A stretch of DNA of 64,000 nt from Caldilineaceae bacterium (GTDB taxonomy: Bacteria > Chloroflexota > Anaerolineae > Caldilineales > Caldilineaceae): positions 1-64,000 of the forward strand of contig JALHQH010000035.1 of the NCBI GenBank assembly GCA_022842065.1. The letters are read 5' to 3'. The notes below the pieces were generated by a model. That model was not told the origin of the DNA. It saw only the letters and a list, made by a program, of their open reading frames with translations, and ran no database searches. Below are positions 26,740 through 34,592 of the stretch, piece by piece (position 1 is the first letter of the stretch; each line of letters opens with the position of its first letter). A program made the translations under genes and the position numbers.

Positions 26740-26807
26740 TCGGTGTTCCTTGTTATCCGGGTATACAACAAAACAGCTTGCTATACACGGATAGTAAGGA
26801 ACACCGA
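26740..26807. repeat. Imperfect inverted repeat between two sugar-metabolism genes
   Basis: Arms of about 26 bases (starting TCGGTGTTCCTTGTTATCCG) are complementary with three mismatches around a 16-base loop. It lies between the Gfo/Idh stop and the isomerase start on the minus strand. It may reduce or stabilise readthrough within the operon. Similar spacer palindromes occur throughout the window but with different sequences. Confidence 0.75.
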
Positions 26808-26813
26808 TTTTAT

Positions 26814-27812
26814 TTACCAGGTAAGGGTTTGAATTTTGCCGTCGCGTGTCGATTGCAGAATCGCTTCGGCCACGGCCACTGCTTTGATCGCTTCTGTCCC
26901 AGGCGATTGACAGACTGCCTCGCCGCGGATACAGGCCAAAAAGTGCTCGGCCTGGCGGACGTACATATCCGGTTGGGCCGCCACTTTGATCAATGATTCT
27001 TGCCCATCGCGGTCGGTAAGGGTGCAGTATTGGTATTCTCCCTTTTCTTCTGCCGGCGGTGTGAATGAACCCGTGCCAAATTGAATAAAGCCAGCCGGCC
27101 CGATAATGTCATGCAGCGTGGTGCCCTTGGCTCCCCAACTCCACGAGACCATGAGCTGATGACCGGCGCGGTAACGGATGATCGCGGAGGCCGTATCAAC
27201 CGCGCTGACATTGGGGTTGAGCTTGAGCGCACTGGCATAAACACTTTCCGGCTCGCCAAAGATCCAGTTGGCGAAATCATAGTTATGAATCGCCCCATCC
27301 AAGAGCGGACCACCGCCCATTTCATCGTCCATGAACCAATTGCGCGCATTGATGCGCGCCCTGGCATCACGCCAGAGGATCGGCGTACCGAGTTCGCCTG
27401 CCGTTACCTTGTTGCCCCAGGCGGTCCAATAGGGGTCAAAACGGCGGCAGTGCGCGACCATCAAGAGGGTATTCGTCTGCGCCGCCTGCTCAATCAACTG
27501 TTGGCATTGGGCCACTGTGCGCGCCATTGGCTTTTCCAACAGGACGGGCATGCCCGCGGCCAGCGCTTTGGCAGCTACCTGCTGATGATAGCCGGTGGGC
27601 ACGGCAATCACGACACCGTCGATGTTTGGCTGCGCCAGTAATTCCGCTGGTGTCGTATAAAGTTGCGCGTTCGGATAACTTTGGGCAAAACGCGCCCGCA
27701 TCTCGGGCGAGGGATCCGCGCCGGCGACAAGTTGACAACTCGTAACCTGCGCAAACGAGTTGGCCTGATAGAGGCCCATATCACCTAAGCCGATAAAACC
27801 AACATTTAGCAT
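26814..27812 (-). CDS. Gfo/Idh/MocA family NAD(P)-dependent sugar dehydrogenase
   Basis: 332 residues from the ATG at 27812, which follows GGAAG and lies two bases after the stop of the upstream isomerase. A TTG eight codons earlier is rejected. The Rossmann motif is VGFIGLGDMGLYQ; the cofactor-binding EKP motif is in VLLEKPMART. The C-terminal beta-sheet domain contains GGPLLDGAIHNYDFANWIFG, whose Asp/His are the usual active-site residues. These enzymes oxidise or epimerise sugars, inositols or amino sugars. Translational coupling to the isomerase suggests both act on one substrate. Confidence 0.9.
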   Translation of the reverse strand: MLNVGFIGLGDMGLYQANSFAQVTSCQLVAGADPSPEMRARFAQSYPNAQLYTTPAELLAQPNIDGVVIAVPTGYHQQVAAKALAAGMPVLLEKPMARTVAQCQQLIEQAAQTNTLLMVAHCRRFDPYWTAWGNKVTAGELGTPILWRDARARINARNWFMDDEMGGGPLLDGAIHNYDFANWIFGEPESVYASALKLNPNVSAVDTASAIIRYRAGHQLMVSWSWGAKGTTLHDIIGPAGFIQFGTGSFTPPAEEKGEYQYCTLTDRDGQESLIKVAAQPDMYVRQAEHFLACIRGEAVCQSPGTEAIKAVAVAEAILQSTRDGKIQTLTW

Positions 27813-27814
27813 GT

Positions 27815-28612
27815 TTAGATCGCTTCCTTTTGCCAATCAATGATATTTCTTTTTAAATAGTGGTAACTTATGGCTAAACTCTCAAAGGGATCGCGGCGGC
27901 AGCGATCCTGCTCCACCACAATCCAGGGCACGCCCGTCGCAATGGTGGCCTCAACAATCGCCCCCCAGTTCAGATTGCCCTCGCCGACCTCGGCAAAGAC
28001 CTGTTGCCCATCGGGTAGAATGGCCAGATCCTTGTAATGAACTACCCCCATCCGTCCCGCCACTTTGCGGATCCACGCGGCCGGATCGCCGCCACCATGT
28101 TGCACCCAATAGGTGTCGATCTCGGCGTGGAGATAACGTGCGTCACTGTCACTAAAGATAATGTCGAGCCCCGTCTGCTGCCCAAAGCGGACAAATTCAT
28201 AGCTGTGGTTGTGGTAGCTCAGGGTGATCCCAGCACCGGCCAACCGCTCGCCGATGGCGCTGGCTTCCACCGCAAAGCGGCGATACCCCGCCGCACCCGC
28301 CGCGTGAAAAGTGCTTGGCATGGCGACGATCGCGGTCTGGTGACAGCCCCAGATCTGCTGGCGCTCAATAATCGCGTCTAGCTCACTTTCGAAAAGTTCA
28401 TAACCAAAGTGGCTGATGCAGATGGTTAGCCCGGCGTCATCACAGGCCTGTTTGATGGCGGTGGCGGGCACATCGGGGTGGTGTTCAAAGTCCAGTTGGA
28501 CGCCGTCATAGCCCATGGCCCGGACCCGTTGCATGCTTTCGGCAAAATGATCGGCAGTTTTGATAAAGTCGCGGATGGTGTACACTTGAACAGCAAGCTT
28601 GGGTGTTGACAT
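27815..28612 (-). CDS. Sugar phosphate isomerase/epimerase family protein (TIM barrel)
   Basis: 265 residues starting MSTPKLAVQVYTIRDF, a common opening for this TIM-barrel family. Likely metal ligands lie in LSYHNHSYEF, YLHAEIDTYWVQHGG, VVHYKDL and the C-terminal VVEQD. It is first in a minus-strand operon: two bases separate its stop from the Gfo/Idh start, and a second isomerase follows. It is divergent from the GH32 gene across 73 bases, so a common regulator could control both sides. Substrate unknown; inosose dehydratase and hydroxypyruvate isomerase are members of the same superfamily. Confidence 0.87.
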   Translation of the reverse strand: MSTPKLAVQVYTIRDFIKTADHFAESMQRVRAMGYDGVQLDFEHHPDVPATAIKQACDDAGLTICISHFGYELFESELDAIIERQQIWGCHQTAIVAMPSTFHAAGAAGYRRFAVEASAIGERLAGAGITLSYHNHSYEFVRFGQQTGLDIIFSDSDARYLHAEIDTYWVQHGGGDPAAWIRKVAGRMGVVHYKDLAILPDGQQVFAEVGEGNLNWGAIVEATIATGVPWIVVEQDRCRRDPFESLAISYHYLKRNIIDWQKEAI

Positions 28613-28685
28613 AACAATTGCTTTCTAAACGAAAAATTAATGATTGATAAAAGATAGCATACCAGCAGACGATGGGAACAACAAA

Positions 28686-30068
28686 ATGCTTCAATACTTC
28701 CGCCCTGGTGGGCGCTACTTTGCCGGCGATGCCATGCCCTTTTTTCATGATGGAGTCTTTCATCTCATTTACCTGCTCGATGAAGAGCACCATCAAGCGT
28801 TGGGTGGCTTAGGTGGTCACCAGTGGGCACATGCGACGACAACCGATCTGATCAATTGGACTGATCACGGGCTGGCGATTGGCATCACCGACGCGAGCGA
28901 AGGGTCGATCTGTACTGGATCGGTCTTCTTTCACGGGGGCATCTATTATGGCTTTTATGCCACCCGCCACCGCGACCGGACCCAACATCTGAGCCTGGCC
29001 ACCAGCACAGATGGGATCAATTTTACTAAGCAGCAACCCAACCCAGTGGCTAGCCCACCGACAGGTTACTCGCCTTATCATTTCCGCGATCCCCACGTCT
29101 TTCAAGATCCCACCACCGGTCTGTTTCATCTGTTGGTGACCGCCCAGTTGGAACCTTATCGGGTGACGAACTATGGCGGCTGTTTGGCCCAGCTCGTTTC
29201 TACGGATCTCCAGCAGTGGCAACAGGTGGAACCCTTTCTGATCCCCGGCTATCCTGATGCGCCGGAATGCCCCGAACTTTTTGCCTGGAATGGCTGGTAT
29301 TATCTAATCTTTAGCAATTCACTGGTTGCCCGTTATCGGATGGCGCGCCATCCCCTTGGACCCTGGCAAACGCCGGCGGTTGACATGCTGGATGGGCGGC
29401 TGGCGCGTGTGATGAAGAGCACCCCTTTCACCGGCAACCGGCGGATCGGGGTCGCCTGGTTGGGGACGCGCGAAGGGGGCCAAGATGATGGTCGCCTACA
29501 ATGGGGTGGCCATCTCCTTTTCCGCGAGTTGATCCAACAGACCGATGGCACCTTGTCTCTTGGCTTTGTCCCCGAGTTGACTCCGCCCACCGCACCGGCA
29601 ATTGCGCGCCCGGTGATCGCACTGACGGATGGTGTGGCTACGGTTGACGGTAACCTGCAGCTTGATGGGAAAGCGGGCCTTGTCGTCGGGATGCTCACCG
29701 AGATTCCCCAAAATGTGCGGATCACGCTGCGTTGCCGGCCAGAAGGCGCAGTGGGCAACTTTGGCCTACGTCTGCGCGGGACTGGCAATTTTGAAGTAGG
29801 GTATGATCTACTCTTTCAGCCCGTCGCACAAATTGTCAAATTACATGAGGAGATAATAACGGCGGTGGCAGGCTTAGACCGCCCTTTTACGCTGGAGATC
29901 GTGCTCTATGCAGATCTGATCGATGTCTGTGTGGATGGGCGGCGCTGTATCGTCAACCGTTGCCCCGAGCGCCAGGGGGACCGTCTCTTTCTCTTTGCCC
30001 ATGCCAGCAGCATCACAATTACTGATTTGAACATTGAGCCGCTAGCGGTAAATCAATCATTTGCTTGA
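28686..30068 (+). CDS. GH32-type beta-fructosidase-like enzyme
   Basis: About 460 residues from the ATG at 28686; a TTG 14 codons upstream also keeps the frame. The five-blade propeller signatures of glycoside hydrolase family 32 are visible: the nucleophile region GDAMPFFHDGVFHLIYL (in place of WMNDPNG), the FRDPHVF (RDP) box and the acid/base region APECPELF. A C-terminal beta-sandwich (about 330-460) includes VEIVLYADLIDVCVDG-like text. The N-terminal Asp-containing motif is divergent, so fructose specificity is uncertain. No signal peptide is seen, so it would act on imported oligosaccharides. It is divergent from the isomerase/dehydrogenase operon. Confidence 0.8.
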   Translation: MLQYFRPGGRYFAGDAMPFFHDGVFHLIYLLDEEHHQALGGLGGHQWAHATTTDLINWTDHGLAIGITDASEGSICTGSVFFHGGIYYGFYATRHRDRTQHLSLATSTDGINFTKQQPNPVASPPTGYSPYHFRDPHVFQDPTTGLFHLLVTAQLEPYRVTNYGGCLAQLVSTDLQQWQQVEPFLIPGYPDAPECPELFAWNGWYYLIFSNSLVARYRMARHPLGPWQTPAVDMLDGRLARVMKSTPFTGNRRIGVAWLGTREGGQDDGRLQWGGHLLFRELIQQTDGTLSLGFVPELTPPTAPAIARPVIALTDGVATVDGNLQLDGKAGLVVGMLTEIPQNVRITLRCRPEGAVGNFGLRLRGTGNFEVGYDLLFQPVAQIVKLHEEIITAVAGLDRPFTLEIVLYADLIDVCVDGRRCIVNRCPERQGDRLFLFAHASSITITDLNIEPLAVNQSFA

Positions 30069-30076
30069 CACTTTTG

Positions 30077-30165
30077 CCACAGAGATGCGGAGAGCACAGA
30101 GCACACAGAGAATAAATGCTGATTATCCACTCTGTGGTCCCTGTGCTCTCTGTGTTCTCTGTGGC
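30077..30165. repeat. CACAGAG tandem array folded back on its complement
   Basis: The left half is built of CACAGAG-like words. The right half (from about 30130) is CTCTGTG-like and pairs with it imperfectly around an A/T-rich loop. The same right-half sequence recurs at 39206-39240. It lies between the GH32 and Nudix genes, where it could act as a terminator. Confidence 0.75.
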
Positions 30166-30197
30166 TAGTTATACACCCATAGGACCATTTTTATCAT

Positions 30198-30743
30198 ATG
30201 CACGAAACCATTCGCACACTCATCCAATCCCTACATCCCTACGATCAGCTGGAAGCGGCGCAAATCGCACAGACGTTGACCTGGCTGCAATCAGGTGTTC
30301 CCCTCTTTCGCACACAAAAACCAGCGACCCCACCCCAACATCTCGTCGCCTACTTTGTGGTGGTTGATCTCGCCCAGCGTCAGATTTTGCTGGGTGATCA
30401 TCGGGATGCTGGCCTCTGGTTGCCCAGCGGTGGCCATGTCGAACCAGATGAACACCCGCAGCAAACCGCAATCCGCGAGGCGCAAGAGGAATTGGGATTG
30501 GTCGCCGACTTTGTCTGGCCCGAGCCGATCTTCCTCACGGTGACCGATACGCAAGGGCATAGTGCCGGCCATACCGATGTCTCGCTCTGGTATGTCCTGC
30601 ACGGCAAAGTAAGCGCGGCGCTGGCTTATGATGTCGGTGAGTTTCACGCCGTCGCCTGGTTTGCCTTTGATCAACTGCCATTGACGCGTTGCGAACCGCA
30701 CTTGGCGCGCTTTGTGGCAAAACTCCTTCGCCATTTATCGTAG
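30198..30743 (+). CDS. Nudix hydrolase
   Basis: 181 residues. The Nudix box is complete at 79-101: Gly79 and Glu85, then REAQEELG at 93-100, matching GX5EX7REUXEEXGU. The three glutamates that hold the metals are present. The preceding strand LLGDHRDAGLWLPSGGH is typical. Nudix enzymes cleave nucleoside diphosphates linked to other moieties. The roughly 45-residue N-terminal helical extension may set specificity. It ends 20 bases before the ATG of the interrupted GIY-YIG-like gene. Confidence 0.92.
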   Translation: MHETIRTLIQSLHPYDQLEAAQIAQTLTWLQSGVPLFRTQKPATPPQHLVAYFVVVDLAQRQILLGDHRDAGLWLPSGGHVEPDEHPQQTAIREAQEELGLVADFVWPEPIFLTVTDTQGHSAGHTDVSLWYVLHGKVSAALAYDVGEFHAVAWFAFDQLPLTRCEPHLARFVAKLLRHLS

Positions 30744-30762
30744 GTTTGTCTGTAGATTGATT

Positions 30763-31383
30763 ATGGAATCTTTAATTGTGAGCGAGCAAAATAAAATTGA
30801 ATTAAAATAGGAAGGACCATTTCAATGGCCTGGACTATCCTTTGCTAGTAGCCTTACTTCTTTGGATAAGGCTGACGTAGCGATTAGTTGTGGTATCTAC
30901 TTATGGACTGTAGAGTATGTTGATGGTTATCTGATATATGCAGCCGGAATCACTCGCCGCCCATTCGGTAAGAGATTTCGAGAACATACCCGCGCCTATC
31001 GGTCCGGTATCTATACCCTCTTTGACATAACTGCATTGAAGCAAGGTGTAAGGCAGGAGATTTGGCATGGATTTTGGTTTAAACAACGTTCTGTCGAAAA
31101 GCAGAATGAATACAATGACCGACGCAGTGAGATCCGGCTAGCTGCTGATGAACAGCTAATGAATTTTCGAATCTTTGTTGCGCCCGTTACTCCCATGCCT
31201 CGGATATTGGAGCGTCTTGAAGCAGCGGTAATGAATGTATTGTATGCCGCCGATGGTCCCATTGCTGCAATTCCTGATCGTGGTATGATGCTTGCACCAC
31301 GATGGCGTAGGGAAGCTCCAATTGTTGTCCTGAATATTGTTCCTGTTTTGCTTCATGGGCTTCCAGAACTACTTATCATTTAA
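30763..31383 (+). pseudogene. GIY-YIG-like protein gene interrupted by one in-frame TAG
   Basis: The open part is usually read from a TTG at 30862, giving 173 residues. The frame is in fact open back to 30811, and immediately upstream it continues as MESLIVSEQNKIELK from an ATG at 30763. Only a TAG at 30808-30810 separates the two parts, and the text after it, EGPFQWPGLSFASSL, looks like genuine protein. Downstream, GIYLWTVEYVDGYLIYAAGITRRPFGKRFREHT resembles a GIY-YIG nuclease core (GIY, a Y-A-G in place of YIG, then Arg and His). ERLEAAVMNVLY could supply the catalytic Glu. The core is divergent, so nuclease activity is uncertain. This could be a fresh pseudogene, a sequencing error, or a protein restarted at TTG. 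Confidence 0.6.
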
Positions 31384-31458
31384 TTCTTATTCTGGCGCGC
31401 GGCCTCCTGTCACCTTTTGGGCAACTGATGGCTCTTATTTCCAAGAAAGGAGCACAAG

Positions 31459-32151
31459 ATGCAATCATACGAATTATTGGTCATAGCCATACGCGCTGAA
31501 CAAAGCGCGCCGAGTCAACGTCACGCGGCATTCGCCCAGCTTGTTGCCCATTTTCGTCCAATGGTGGTCACTTACGCTTATCAGTTGTTGGGGGATGCGC
31601 AACTGGCCCAAGATGTCACCCAAGAAGCGTTTCTGACTGCATACCAACAGTTAGATCAGTTGCGTGAACCAGCTGCGTTTCCTGGTTGGTTGCGCCGCAT
31701 TGTCCATACCCATTGTCACCGCGTTACGCGTGGTAAACGACCAGTGAATCTATCTTTTGAGACGTTGGAAACGACCCTGATCACAACGGCGGACTTGGCC
31801 CAGTTGGTCGCCGATGAAGATGCCGCGCAGGCGATCATTGCTTGTGTGTTGGGTGCCGTTGCCGATCTACCCGAACACGAACGGGCTGTCGTCCAGCTTT
31901 TTTATCTTGACAGTTACTCAATTCGCGAGGTTGCCCAGGCTCTTAAATTGCCAGTGACCACGATCAAAAAGCGCCTACAATATGCCCGCGACCGGTTGCG
32001 CCGGCACTTGACGGATCGCTTCAACCAGGGCGGATTGACCATGCAGACCTGGGCGCTACAGGCTGGACAATGGCTTCTGCCCCTCTTTGCCGTGTTAGAC
32101 GCGCCACTCCTTTGCCCCATCCTTGCGACCAACCGGAGGTTATCCAGATGA
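31459..32151 (+). CDS. ECF-type RNA polymerase sigma factor
   Basis: 230 residues. Region 2 (about 22-95) includes LLGDAQLAQDVTQEAFLTAYQQLDQL and FPGWLRRIVHTHC. Region 4 (about 130-190) includes LPEHERAVVQLFYLDSYSIREVAQALKLPVTTIKKRLQYAR, a clear helix-turn-helix. A roughly 35-residue tail after region 4 is rich in Trp and Leu (LQAGQWLLPLFAVL) and may be a regulatory or membrane-touching segment. AAAGGAG lies before the ATG. No anti-sigma gene is adjacent. Instead the stop codon overlaps the start of a methyltransferase gene (ATGA), so the two are translationally coupled. Confidence 0.9.
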   Translation: MQSYELLVIAIRAEQSAPSQRHAAFAQLVAHFRPMVVTYAYQLLGDAQLAQDVTQEAFLTAYQQLDQLREPAAFPGWLRRIVHTHCHRVTRGKRPVNLSFETLETTLITTADLAQLVADEDAAQAIIACVLGAVADLPEHERAVVQLFYLDSYSIREVAQALKLPVTTIKKRLQYARDRLRRHLTDRFNQGGLTMQTWALQAGQWLLPLFAVLDAPLLCPILATNRRLSR

Positions 32152-32957
32152 ACCCCCAACCCAAACAGTTCAGTGTTGACTATGCCAGCATTTTTCAAGA
32201 TGCCAGTGTGGTCGCGGCCTATCCCCATCGTCCACCCTACCCACCCCAGACCTTTACGTTTTTGGCCGAGCTGATCGATCACGCGGTCTCACCGTTGCGC
32301 ATTTTGGACGCCGGCTGTGGCACAGGAGAGATGACCCGTGGGCTGCTGCCCTATGTGGATGCGATTGATGCGGTTGACATTTCGGCGGCGATGATTGCGG
32401 CAGGTAAACAATTGCCCTATGGCGCTGATCCGCGCATCAACTGGATCGTGGGGGGCATTGAGGAGGTCGATTTACAGCCGGCCTATGCACTGATTGTCGC
32501 CGCGGCCAGTTTACATTGGATACCGTGGGCTGTCACTTTGCCGCGTTTTGTGCAGTTGCTCGGCACCAATGGCTATCTCGCAGTGGTTGAAACGCGATCT
32601 GTCGGCAATGGCTGGCCGGCTGAACTGACTGCCATTGTTGCCCAATTCTCGCTGAATCAGGATTATCAACCCTATTCCATGCTGACCATTGCCGATGAAC
32701 TCCAGCAACGTGGACTCTTTCAGCAGGTCGGTGTGTGCGAAACGCCAGCAGTTTCCTTTCGTCAACCGCTGGCGGCCTGGATTGAAGCGTTTCATGCCGG
32801 CAATGGTTTTTCGCGTGAGCGTATGGGGGCTGCACGCACGGCTGAATTTGATCAACAGCTGTATGATGTGATGCACCACCACTGTGTAGATGGCGCGGTT
32901 GAACAACAAATTAGTGCCAGAATCATCTTTGGTCGACCGCTTGCATTACCCAGTTAA
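32148..32957 (+). CDS. Class I SAM-dependent methyltransferase
   Basis: 269 residues from the ATG at 32148, which overlaps the sigma-factor stop and follows GGAGG. Motif I is ILDAGCGTGEMTRGLL; motif II is AIDAVDISAAMIAAGKQLP. Later come WIVGGIEEVDL and the motif IV-like LIVAAASLHWIPW. The overall layout (YPHRPPYPPQTFTFLAELID at the start, LHWIPW) resembles trans-aconitate-methyltransferase-like enzymes acting on small molecules. The substrate is unknown. Coupling to an ECF sigma factor is unusual. Confidence 0.88.
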   Translation: MNPQPKQFSVDYASIFQDASVVAAYPHRPPYPPQTFTFLAELIDHAVSPLRILDAGCGTGEMTRGLLPYVDAIDAVDISAAMIAAGKQLPYGADPRINWIVGGIEEVDLQPAYALIVAAASLHWIPWAVTLPRFVQLLGTNGYLAVVETRSVGNGWPAELTAIVAQFSLNQDYQPYSMLTIADELQQRGLFQQVGVCETPAVSFRQPLAAWIEAFHAGNGFSRERMGAARTAEFDQQLYDVMHHHCVDGAVEQQISARIIFGRPLALPS

Positions 32958-32978
32958 ATTCTTATATGTTCGCAGAAA

Positions 32979-32998
32979 ATCGCTCTCATGGGAGCGAT
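32979..32998 (+). terminator. Short hairpin after the methyltransferase gene
   Basis: ATCGCTC pairs with GAGCGAT around a 6-base loop, 22 bases after the stop codon. There is no T-run, so it is a weak terminator candidate. Confidence 0.35.
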
Positions 32999-33068
32999 AT
33001 GGTATATTTACTGGCACTGATCACGTCAGTTTGTACGCAGTAGCCAGCTAAAGATTGGCGAGGTAAAG

Positions 33069-33677
33069 ATGAAAACTGCAGAACGTCTTGTTAATCCACC
33101 AGCCGAACCGGCCTGGGAGATCGCCCATCTCTTCCCGGCGCAAGGGGAATGGAGCGTGGATGACTATCTGAGCCTGGAAACCAACCATCTAGTCGAATAC
33201 GCCAACGGCCATGTATCGGTCTTGCCGATGCCATCCCCCAAACATCAGGATATTGTCTTTTTCTTGCAACGGATGATCTGGTCCTTTATCACTATCCGCA
33301 AGCTTGGCGAAGTTCTCTCCGCGCCATTGCCGATTGAACTCTGGCCTGAAAAGTTTCGCGAACCCGATATCATTTTCATTGCAGCCGCAAAGCTAGCGCT
33401 TCAGGACCAAACCCACTGGCGTGATGTTGATCTGGTCATGGAAGTCGTCAGCCCGGATAATCCGCAACATGACTACAAGACAAAACGCCAAGAGTATGCC
33501 CGTGCCGGTATTCCTGAATATTGGATCGTCGATCCGCAAAAGCAACTGATCACCGTGCTTGAACTCCAGGGCAAGCGCTATCGCGTGCATGGTGAATTCA
33601 AATCGGGGCAAATGGCAACATCGGTGTTATTGGCTGGTTTTGAACTGGCCATTGACCAAGTCTTTGCTGCCCACTAA
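33069..33677 (+). CDS. Uma2 family (DUF820) PD-(D/E)XK endonuclease-like protein
   Basis: 202 residues. Family marks are WSVDDYLSLE near the start, LVEYANGHVSVLPMPS, the metal-binding REPDIIFI, VDLVMEVVSPDN and the closing KRQEYARAGIPEYWIVDPQ. The Asp of EPDI and the Glu of MEVVS are the expected PD-(D/E)XK residues. Uma2 proteins occur in many copies in Chloroflexota and Cyanobacteria. Their physiological role is not established; some relate to mobile DNA or restriction. It stands alone in its strand orientation, with its own ribosome-binding site (GAGG). Confidence 0.92.
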   Translation: MKTAERLVNPPAEPAWEIAHLFPAQGEWSVDDYLSLETNHLVEYANGHVSVLPMPSPKHQDIVFFLQRMIWSFITIRKLGEVLSAPLPIELWPEKFREPDIIFIAAAKLALQDQTHWRDVDLVMEVVSPDNPQHDYKTKRQEYARAGIPEYWIVDPQKQLITVLELQGKRYRVHGEFKSGQMATSVLLAGFELAIDQVFAAH

Positions 33678-33734
33678 AGCGATATACCACCTATCATTCC
33701 GCCATTCTCACTCAAACGCAAAGGAAACCTAACC

Positions 33735-34280
33735 ATGAAACCGACCTTCAAACAACTGACCGACTATCTGGTTGCGCTGGGGACTGCCGACATTGGTCAC
33801 ACCGAGAAGAGTTATCTTGCCCATGCCATCGGTGTCTACAATGATATGAAAGCATGGGGCGGTTCCGATGACCTCTGCTTCGCCGCGCTCTTCCACTCCA
33901 TCTATGGCACGCAGCAGTTTCAGGGGTTTACGTTGCCGTTAGCGCAGCGACCAGAACTACAGGCCCTCATTGGGGATTATGCTGAGAAGATCGCCTTCAT
34001 CAACTGTTTCATGGATCGCGCCACCCTCGATGCGCAGACCGCGGAAGACAAAGAGAGCTACCCCATCCGCAATCGCGTCACCGGCGAAATGATGGCATTG
34101 ACCAAAGCAGAGTATGATGATGTCGTCTGTCTCCACCTCTGCGACTTGTTGGAACAGGTTGAGCGCGCGAATGCGTGGAATACTCGTCGTGCCGCCTATC
34201 GAGGCATGGCGGAACGGCTGGGTGGTATTGCATTGAAGTCCTATGACGAGGTCTTTGCCAAGGAGCCGATCCAAGCCTAG
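33735..34280 (+). CDS. DUF6817/HD-like domain protein
   Basis: 181 residues. The text GHTEKSYLAHAIGVYNDMKAWG, then LCFAALFHSIYGTQQF, places regularly spaced His residues as in HD-type helical phosphohydrolase-like folds. This resembles the small DUF6817 family. CLHLCDLLEQVERAN near residue 135 is a further helix with His. There is no membrane span or signal peptide. Function unknown. AAAGGAAA precedes the ATG. It follows the Uma2 gene by 57 bases, and a MITE-like element begins about 95 bases after its stop. Confidence 0.65.
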   Translation: MKPTFKQLTDYLVALGTADIGHTEKSYLAHAIGVYNDMKAWGGSDDLCFAALFHSIYGTQQFQGFTLPLAQRPELQALIGDYAEKIAFINCFMDRATLDAQTAEDKESYPIRNRVTGEMMALTKAEYDDVVCLHLCDLLEQVERANAWNTRRAAYRGMAERLGGIALKSYDEVFAKEPIQA

Positions 34281-34375
34281 TGCAGTGTTACGCAAGGTTT
34301 GATGGTTTAGCGAGCTGTCACGCCGGAGGCGATGACCTACGGGTAAACTAGCATAATTTCCGTAACACTGTGTTA

Positions 34376-34573
34376 GCGCTAATGGGAATTAAATAAATGT
34401 TTCGGTAGACCGGGAACGCCAGGGGCTAAAGCCGCCTGGCTAGCGAACAGCGCCCGCTGAAGCGGGCTTTTCGGCTGCACAAGCCCGCTTCAGCGGGCGC
34501 TGTTCGCTAGCCAGGCGATTCATCGCCGGGTGATGGTTGTTTACCCAATGATTTACTTAATTTCCATAAGCGC
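34376..34573. mobile_element. MITE-like element with terminal and internal inverted repeats
   Basis: Bases 34376-34398 and 34551-34573 are terminal inverted repeats of 23 bases with three mismatches (beginning GCGCTAATGGGAATT). Inside, 34433-34467 and 34483-34517 form a 35-base perfect stem around a short loop. There is no reading frame. The flanking bases do not show a clear target duplication; at most TT on each side if the termini are taken as AGCGCT. It occupies most of the 312-base gap between the DUF6817-like gene and the convergent BNR gene, and could also terminate both. Confidence 0.6.
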
Positions 34574-34592
34574 TTTAAGTAGCGTCTATGCA

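Noticed and set aside
28640..28686. ATG at 28640 or TTG at 28644 as start of the GH32 gene
   Set aside because: The ATG at 28640 is out of frame and meets an early stop. The TTG adds 14 residues with no match to GH32 N-termini; the ATG at 28686 is preferred.
30763..31383. Use of an alternative genetic code or amber recoding for the GIY-YIG-like gene
   Set aside because: TAG is used as an ordinary stop by other genes in the window (for example 30743, 23926 and 24876), and no recoding element was seen. A mutation or sequencing error is simpler.
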